Source: Saururus chinensis
Taxonomy: Eukaryota; Streptophyta; Magnoliopsida; Piperales; Saururaceae
Reading direction: 5' to 3'
DNA: 64,000 nt
NCBI GenBank assembly: GCA_035235625.1
Contig: CP141144.1
Span: 24,735,014 to 24,799,013 of the forward strand
Below are positions 57,971-64,000 of this stretch, one piece after another (position 1 is the stretch's first letter; each line of letters begins with the position of its first letter). The translations under genes were made by a program, and so were the position numbers. A model generated the notes under the pieces. That model saw only the letters and a program-made list of their open reading frames with translations. It was not told where the DNA came from and searched no databases.

Positions 57971-60900
57971 TCACTTCTTGTTGATTCTAGAACAAAGCTT
58001 GTCTCCATATAGCGTAATCTTCCAGCATGAAGCTTGAAGCATAAAGACGGAGCCTCTTTTTGGCACAACTAGAGCATCAAAAGACTAATAATTAGTTCCG
58101 GAAGATGATTTCCCTTTCTTGCAAGAAAACAAGTTCTCATCTACATAAGATGTGCGACAAATAAGGTATTAATACATGATCTGTGATAACTGATATGATA
58201 CAGAAAATTAACTTGCATACCTCGAAACTTGTTCTCTTGCGTGATTATTCCAAAAGTTTCAGCTGTTTCTCGTATCATAATACCACTTGTTCTGATGAAA
58301 TCATTTACCTTGCATTCAACAACTATAAAAATCAGTTAGCAATAATATCCATTTTTGAGAGATGGCCTTAGGCAACATCATAAGGATTTTAAGAGAGAAG
58401 GGGTGAGGAAGAGCAGATCATAAAAACAGAAGGCAAGCGTGGGTAGAATGAAAAAGAAAGAAGATGAGGCTTTCTCTTCATGTTGTCATCAAACCCACAC
58501 CAATTTTGAGCAGGAAACGGGCTCTCTTCATCCAAACAGAACTCCTCATGTTAAACATAACTCGCATTAAACCATTAACACCTGTCTGGCCTAACGAAGT
58601 TTCTTTTTCTTTCCCTTGTGATTACAAGGCCAAGGAGGCCATGAAGATAAATTGCACCTGCATTTCCCTCACCAGACCATTTAATTATGCAAATAGTAAT
58701 TACCTAAAAGAATAGCACCATGTAAATCTGCATCTAGGAGGGATTGAGGCAACTGGTCGTTCCTGAAAGAAAGCATTTAAATGTTGGGATGACAACTAAA
58801 TAGTAAACAAAAAATGCGTGCTTTGATTAATGGTAAATGTCATGGCAGCAATAAAATTAAGCCTCCAAGTACCAGGAATCGGATTGCAATTGTCATGTAA
58901 AAAAGACAGGATAAACCATTGGTACATAATTAGAAATGAACATAAAAAGCTCAATGAAAGAGTCGTAGTTTTCAGCTACCCCAGCAAAAGATTAGGCTCA
59001 AGAAGAGTTCAATAGTAGGTCATAATAATCATAACTAAGAAGCGCCTTTTCCCAACAATTTGAGTTTGGCGACATAGATCTTACATCTCCACTATAGTCG
59101 GTTTTGTGCTAACTCTTTTGTAAGATATAGCATAATCCTATTCTTCCTCATCATCTTCATCCAAGTCCTCTTAGGTTTCCCTCTCCCTCTTTTGGCCTCC
59201 TTAACTTCATTCCCTCTAACCTTCTTACCAAGGCCTCCCTTGATCTCTTTTGAGCATGCTCGTACCAACGCAACCAACATTCCCTAAGATTCTCCCTTGA
59301 ACGTGTTACCTCTAAGTTCTCACAAATATACTCATTTCTTATCCTATCTCTAAGTTCTCTTAAGGCCCAACACTCCACTCCATAGGGTATCACAAACCTA
59401 ACTGTTGTCCTACAGAATTTTCCTTAAAGACTTGTCTATCACACATCACCCGTCACAGCTCTCCACTTTGCCACCCAACATTAATCATATAGAACACATC
59501 ACTATCTATATCACCCCCTTCGTGTATAATGGAGCCTAAATAGCATAATTGCTCACCTTTTGGCGGTTCTTGCCCTTCTATTTCAATTGTATCCACCTAT
59601 AGTTCTACCTCTTATTTTAAAAGTTTTTGATTCTAAGGCTTCCCTCCACATTTCTAACTTAACGTTTAATCCTACTTCAATCTCATCAACTAAAACCACA
59701 TATCTGCAAAAAAATTATGCACCAAGGAACCTTATCTTCATTATATGGACTTAGTTCATCCATAACTAAGGCAAAAAGTAAAAGGCTTAAGGCAAATCCT
59801 TAATGAAGACCTAGTAACGGAGAACTCCTCAGCTTCTCCCCAAACCATTCTTACACCAATCACCACCCATTATACATATCCTTTATGATGTCTATGTATC
59901 CTCTTATAACCCTTTTCCTCTTCAGCATGCTCCAAATAGGCTCTCTGGGCATTCTAACATATGCCTTCTCTAAATCTATAAATGCCATATAAAGGTTTTT
60001 TCGTTTATCCCTATAATTCTCTACTAATTGTCATAATAAAAAGATTGCTTCAATAGTTTATCACACCAGCATAAAACCAAATTAGTTCTCCGTAACTTTA
60101 GTCACTTTCCGCAAATGACCTACCACTCTCTCCCATAGCTTCACAATATGGTTCATAAGTTTGATACCCATATAATTTGAACAATTTTAAATGTCCCCCT
60201 TATTTTTATATAAAGGTATAAGGGCATTTATAGTTCAATAGTAGGGTCAACTATAAATATTTTGCATGGTTATCTTTTGGCCAGAAAAATCAAAAGACTT
60301 AAGGGAATGATAAAATTGCAGGATATTAAGAGAAAATCAGGGAAATTTATGGACTCTTGAGTGATCTGGTTCATGGCTGCATAGGCCGGGTAAAGGGACT
60401 CATTGAGTATGAAGAAGAAAAAGGAGATAAACCACAGGCTCAACATCCAAAACCCTAGCTTTAATTGAGGAATAATGAGAAAGTTTTAAGTTATATGACC
60501 ATATGAAGTCAAACAAAAATTTGCCCTTTAAAATTATACTTCTTGCTTGCACAAAAACTGCAATTCATTAAATCTACAATAACTATTTTTAGCAAGCTCT
60601 TAAGATGGGATGCTAATTGCAAAACATGATAAAAAAAAAGATTCCCATATATTTTGGTCCAATAGGAAGATCCTAAATGGGTTCAATTACAGCACTTATG
60701 TAGCACAAGGAGGTCAAGAGGAAAACTTAAAAGGTGTGTATATATATGTGTCTGTATGTAAATAAAGCAGGAGAAAAAGTGATTTACCTGGTATTGTTGA
60801 GAAGTTTAATTATATAGTCATTCCACATCTCGTTCATTGGCATAAATAGGTCAAATCTGGAAGTTAAGCCAAAGATATGAACCCAAAAGAAGATGAATGC

Positions 60901-62681
60901 GCACACACATCATTACAATTATACATTAAGTCAAGAAATTTCTAGTAGGCATATGAAATCTTAACCTTTGAAAACAAATAAAAGTGCGAATTCAAATTTG
61001 ACAAGATGTACAAATATGCAATCTATGACATAAAAAGTATGTGGCACTAAATAGACTAAAACAAATGATGCCCTTACTTATGGAACTTTTGTGGCATATG
61101 AAATGACCAACATTTACGATGTTGTTGCAACGACAAATGCCTTTTAGATCGCTTCGATTGTTGTTGCAAAGCCTTTTTCCAGCCATCCACTAAAGCGTTT
61201 TGTCTGCTTACAACACTATCAAGAAGCATCCAGCTATCAAATTTGACACTTTTTGATCCCTGCAAATATTTTTTAGCAGAGTCTCCTCTTTGGAAAAGTT
61301 CACGAACTATCTTGTTTGATGTGCTTTCCTTTTGACTTGAAAACTGCCGAATAGGGCAAAATGTGTAACATAAGAAATGCTAGCCATTCATTGTTTAATG
61401 TGTCAATTGTGGAGCAAACCAAAATCAGTACCTTGAAATTAGTTTCTAATAAGCTACTATTAACAGGATGAGTAAGCTGAAAATATGCAGGACCTTGTGT
61501 TTCAACATCTGCATAAGCACACCAGAAGTCACTGACTAAGTTCCAATGTGCTCGAATGGACTATACCAGTTTGCAGTATAATTACCAGATAGTCGAAGAT
61601 GTCCAGGTAGGTGGTCAGAACCTTGGAGAACTGCATTTCCAGGATGTTGGGCAAAATCAAAATGACAAGGGTTAGCTTTCCAGAAGAATAAAATGACAAT
61701 AAACTGTGTCAAATAAACACACACAAAAAATGACTAAGTTCAAAAAAGTCGCAAGGCCTCTAGAGTGTTTTGTTTGGGAAGCCAATATCAAACACAGTAC
61801 TCCTATATACCTATGATCAAAATGCCTACGGCGCTATGACTACAACAAAAGAATCACACTTTCACATAACTGCTCCAGCAATATTATCTCGGGAATAAGG
61901 CAAAATTCCAATGGTACACAATATGTCGAATCAATATGGATTTGCAAGTACCAATAGCGCAATCCAAAATGGACTAGTGAGTAAACTTAAGAACTAATGA
62001 CAACAAATTCTCTCCAACAAGATGGACATGTACATAAATTTTACAACTAGACTGAAACGCATACATAGGAGAAACAAATTGAGATGAGTCTTTATATATT
62101 TAAGCCATAAGCAAGCACGCCATAGACATTCTAAATGTTCATAATCATCTTGATTATGATTCAATTGATAAATAGACAGAAATACAACAAAATTATCATA
62201 GGCACTTTCATACATTATCTATAGCATCAACGCAGTCATTCCAGAAATTTCGATTTGCAGTCAAAACATCCAAGTTCCGCATTCTGTTTGACTAGATCAG
62301 TATTTGAGCAATATTCTTCAAAAGTCCAACAACATAACTAAATCCTGAGAGAGTCAGGTATCTAAAACAAGATAACAAAAAACAAAAAACAAAAAAACAT
62401 ACTTCTACTAAGTGATCTTCATCATATTGGTGGGGAGTAATCCTACCTCTGCTGGAAGGCAGCATGCCTGGGGGTTGAGGCCGTAGGAACGAAGGAGAAG
62501 AAGGGTCCCCGCGCTGCAAGGAACCCTCCTGAGTCGGGGTGCCCTCCTGTTGGTTCAGCTGGCTCCGCTGCTTCTGGAGGAGATATGAGGTTTTGGTGGC
62601 AGCAAAGCGCCGTTCTAGGGCATCTAAGGCACGTCTTTTGGGGTCTGAAACATGGTTCGCCGTCTCGGATGTAGGACTCAT
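57971..62681 (-). CDS. POP4: RNase P/MRP protein subunit POP4 (Rpp29), eight coding exons
   Basis: Protein subunit of RNase P (tRNA 5'-end maturation) and RNase MRP (pre-rRNA processing), in nucleus and nucleolus. Exons on the minus strand: 62681-62447, 61675-61586, 61508-61432, 61343-61078, 60856-60788, 58762-58704, 58322-58221, 58068-57971. All introns are GT-AG, every junction keeps phase, and the sum is 996 nt (331 residues plus TGA). The N-terminus has the plant-type KRRALDALERRFAATK helix. The C-terminal p29 core, residues about 220-331, has FDLFMPMNEMWNDYI, DADLHGAILLVVECKV, GIMIRETAETFGIIT and VVPKRGSVFMLQASCWKITL with YGDKL. The ATG at 62681 is the first Met giving this N-terminus; an in-frame extension upstream looks intronic or UTR. 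Intron 5 (2 kb) holds an RTE LINE. No lesion seen. Exon limits are predicted by eye. Confidence 0.88.
59020..60231 (-). mobile_element. 5'-truncated RTE-type LINE in POP4 intron 5
   Basis: Non-LTR reverse transcriptase remnant on the minus strand: IPLYKNKGDI, NYMGIKLMNHIVKLWERVVG, VTENxFGFM, YMAFIDLEKAYVRMPREPIW, ALVMDELS, then the C-terminal DRIRNEYICENLEV and LRECWLRWYEHAQKRSREALVRR with GNLRGLG-type end. The RT catalytic box near 59690 is eroded and many stops are present. It is flanked by a perfect 14-bp duplication AGTTCAATAGTAGG (59006-59019 and 60232-60245). The 3' end has a short TTATGATTATTATGA tail in place of poly(A), as in RTE elements. It has the same orientation as POP4. Confidence 0.9.
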
Positions 62682-62760
62682 CTTGATGAGCAAAAAAGAC
62701 GAAAACATGAACTCGGAGAGAAAGCACATATATTTTGACAATTTAATTATATATTATCAT

Positions 62761-62940
62761 TAGTGATGCCACCGGGTCGGGTTTGGGTCGGGTTTTGGTA
62801 AACCCTACGCCGATACCATTTAAATAATCAAAACCCGTATCCTATACCAAACCCGTCATGGGTTAAAAAATTTATACCAAACCCAACTACTGATGGTAAA
62901 ATCAAAACCTGAACCCGACCCGAATAATTTACCACACCTA
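62761..62940. mobile_element. Possible hAT-like MITE upstream of POP4
   Basis: TAGTGATGCCACCGGGTCGGGTTTGGGTCGGGTT on the left and TAGGTGTGGTAAATTATTCGGGTCGGGTTCAGG in reverse complement on the right. The repeated GGGTCGGGTT subterminal motif is common in plant hAT MITEs. No 8-bp duplication found. It would lie in the putative 5'-UTR intron of POP4. Confidence 0.42.
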
Positions 62941-63226
62941 ACCCGACCCGAATCTGAAAAAATCACATTAATGAGATAAAACCTCTGCTCACACCACATT
63001 GGTAACGATTCAGTACGCAAATTCCACACTACCAACTATCCATGATCATCCAGAACAGCACAAAAACAACAAAAAACACAATAATTTAGTATTGAAAAAT
63101 CCACCAAAAGAAAATTTTGCCTCCTTCAACCGAAACACGGTTGCAGCACTTCAAATCCACAATCCAGCCAAACTAGCATTCTATCTTAAGCAAATCACAG
63201 AATTGAAAACTCACAGCGCGGGTTTC

Positions 63227-63343
63227 CTAGAGTCGGAACTTCTCGAGGGAGTAAGAAATCCGATCGAGGTCCAGATCGCTAGGTGCAGAGCTTTTGGACG
63301 ATAGAGGGGCGATCTTAGGCTTCGGAATATCTGACTTCGCCAT
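63227..63343 (-). other. Possible POP4 5' exon with 38-codon upstream ORF
   Basis: On the minus strand, 660 bases upstream of the POP4 start, GGCGAAGTCAG follows an ATG (63343) in good context. The ORF reads MAKSDIPKPKIAPLSSKSSA, continues to SYSLEKFRL and ends TAG at 63227. Twelve bases later CGCGCT/GTGAGT is a good splice donor (63214), and TTTGCTCATCAAG before the POP4 ATG could be the acceptor. It is either a 5' leader exon with an upstream ORF or the first exon of another gene. Confidence 0.4.
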
Positions 63344-64000
63344 CCGACCCGCCCACAACACGTTCGACTAAACAACACGTTCGACTAAACGCCTCCCAAA
63401 AAGAACTAGAAGAACAAAAATCACAAAATCCCAACTCCCACCACTTTCAGTCCTCAAAATAGCAAAATTCGAACAATCAACATAGTCAAAAATTCATCAA
63501 AGTTAGCCTAATCTGTTTATGCACCAATATTTAAATACGACGATGTTGTTAATGCAATATCCAGAAGGTCGTCCTTCACAAAAAATTATATTGTTCACAC
63601 ATTTACTACTTAAGAAATCCAAAAACACAACGAAGAATAAGAACAGTCAAGTGGAAACAACGCAAAACCGCAACAATGTACGCAACGAAAAAAACAACAG
63701 TGAGAGAAACAGAGTAGAAAAACTGCAAAACAACGACAATGTATGCAACAAAAAAGCCAAACAAAATCGAAACAAATCCGCTGCGACGAACCCTAAAAAC
63801 CTTCTAGACTCCGGACACGGCTGAGTAAAAAATACCCAGAGAGGCCCAGGCGCGGAGGCGAAAGGTAGATCCAGACACAACTTGAGTAAAAGAAGCACCT
63901 TTAACTTCGAATCACAGAAGAGGGAGGAGGATTGAAGCGGATTCAGTGCGGAAAACTTGCTTCCTCCGGCAGCAAAGGCCGTCAGAAGCCGGCAATTGCA
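63344..64000. other. Upstream region, possible promoter or start of a neighbouring gene
   Basis: No conserved domain in the frames here (63519-63824 plus, 63647-63898 minus). Pyrimidine-rich, GC-enriched sequence at 63880-64000 on the minus strand resembles a plant 5' UTR. Confidence 0.35.

Noticed and set aside
62292-62446. Extension of POP4 exon 1 to the later donor GTATGT at about 62400
   Set aside because: That donor leaves phase 0, which does not join exon 2; the donor GTAGGA at 62446 gives phase 1 and restores the conserved frame.
62443-62763. Other-frame ORFs over POP4 exon 1
   Set aside because: Only the frame starting at 62681 on minus joins in phase with the downstream exons.
62761-62960. 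GGGTCGGGTT repeats as telomere-like sequence
   Set aside because: The unit is not TTTAGGG and is arranged as inverted blocks, which fits hAT subterminal repeats.

Overview
This window is nuclear DNA of a flowering plant. It has AT-rich intergenic sequence, spliced genes with GT-AG introns, plant-specific families (IQD, ARF, POP4), and dense plant-type transposons: Ty1/copia, Ty3/gypsy including Athila, hAT, PIF/Harbinger, Mutator MITEs, Stowaway and an RTE-type LINE. The species cannot be fixed from sequence alone. Nothing suggests a prokaryotic operon, CRISPR array or rRNA gene, and I saw no tRNA gene.

Layout. 1-6578: a minus-strand copia retrotransposon running off the left edge (gag remnant, PBS, 5' LTR). 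It is split by a PIF/Harbinger MITE and by a 3.67 kb gypsy solo LTR with a perfect 5-bp target duplication. 8852-12427: a hAT element carrying pieces of an intron-containing gene. 12826-13310: a scrap of gypsy integrase. 15796-24631: a structurally complete Athila-type gypsy element (about 1.18 kb LTRs, 5-bp duplication CACAT) whose gag-pol has many stops and frameshifts and which lacks an env-like region. 25776-29161: a possible composite element with an auxin-response-factor exon fragment. 29723-35047: a second copy of the first gypsy LTR family, split by another solo LTR, which itself carries a Mutator MITE with a 9-bp duplication. 35394-36046: a PIF/Harbinger-like element.

36282-50715 is the most unusual block: two arms of about 5 kb in inverted, tail-to-tail orientation, each starting with a TATA-containing promoter-like segment. 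A deleted gypsy element lies between them. Just outside the right arm is an IQD calmodulin-binding-protein pseudogene (50904-52804).

52805-57970 is gene-poor and MITE-rich (Helitron-like, Stowaway and a palindromic MITE family). The one gene that reads intact is POP4 (RNase P/MRP protein subunit Rpp29), minus strand, eight coding exons from 62681 to 57971. Its fifth intron holds a 5'-truncated RTE LINE with a 14-bp target duplication. A possible 5'-UTR exon with a 38-codon upstream ORF lies at about 63343.

Most of the window is therefore a nest of decayed transposons and gene fragments, with one working housekeeping gene at the right end. All identifications come from reading the sequence; no database search was run.
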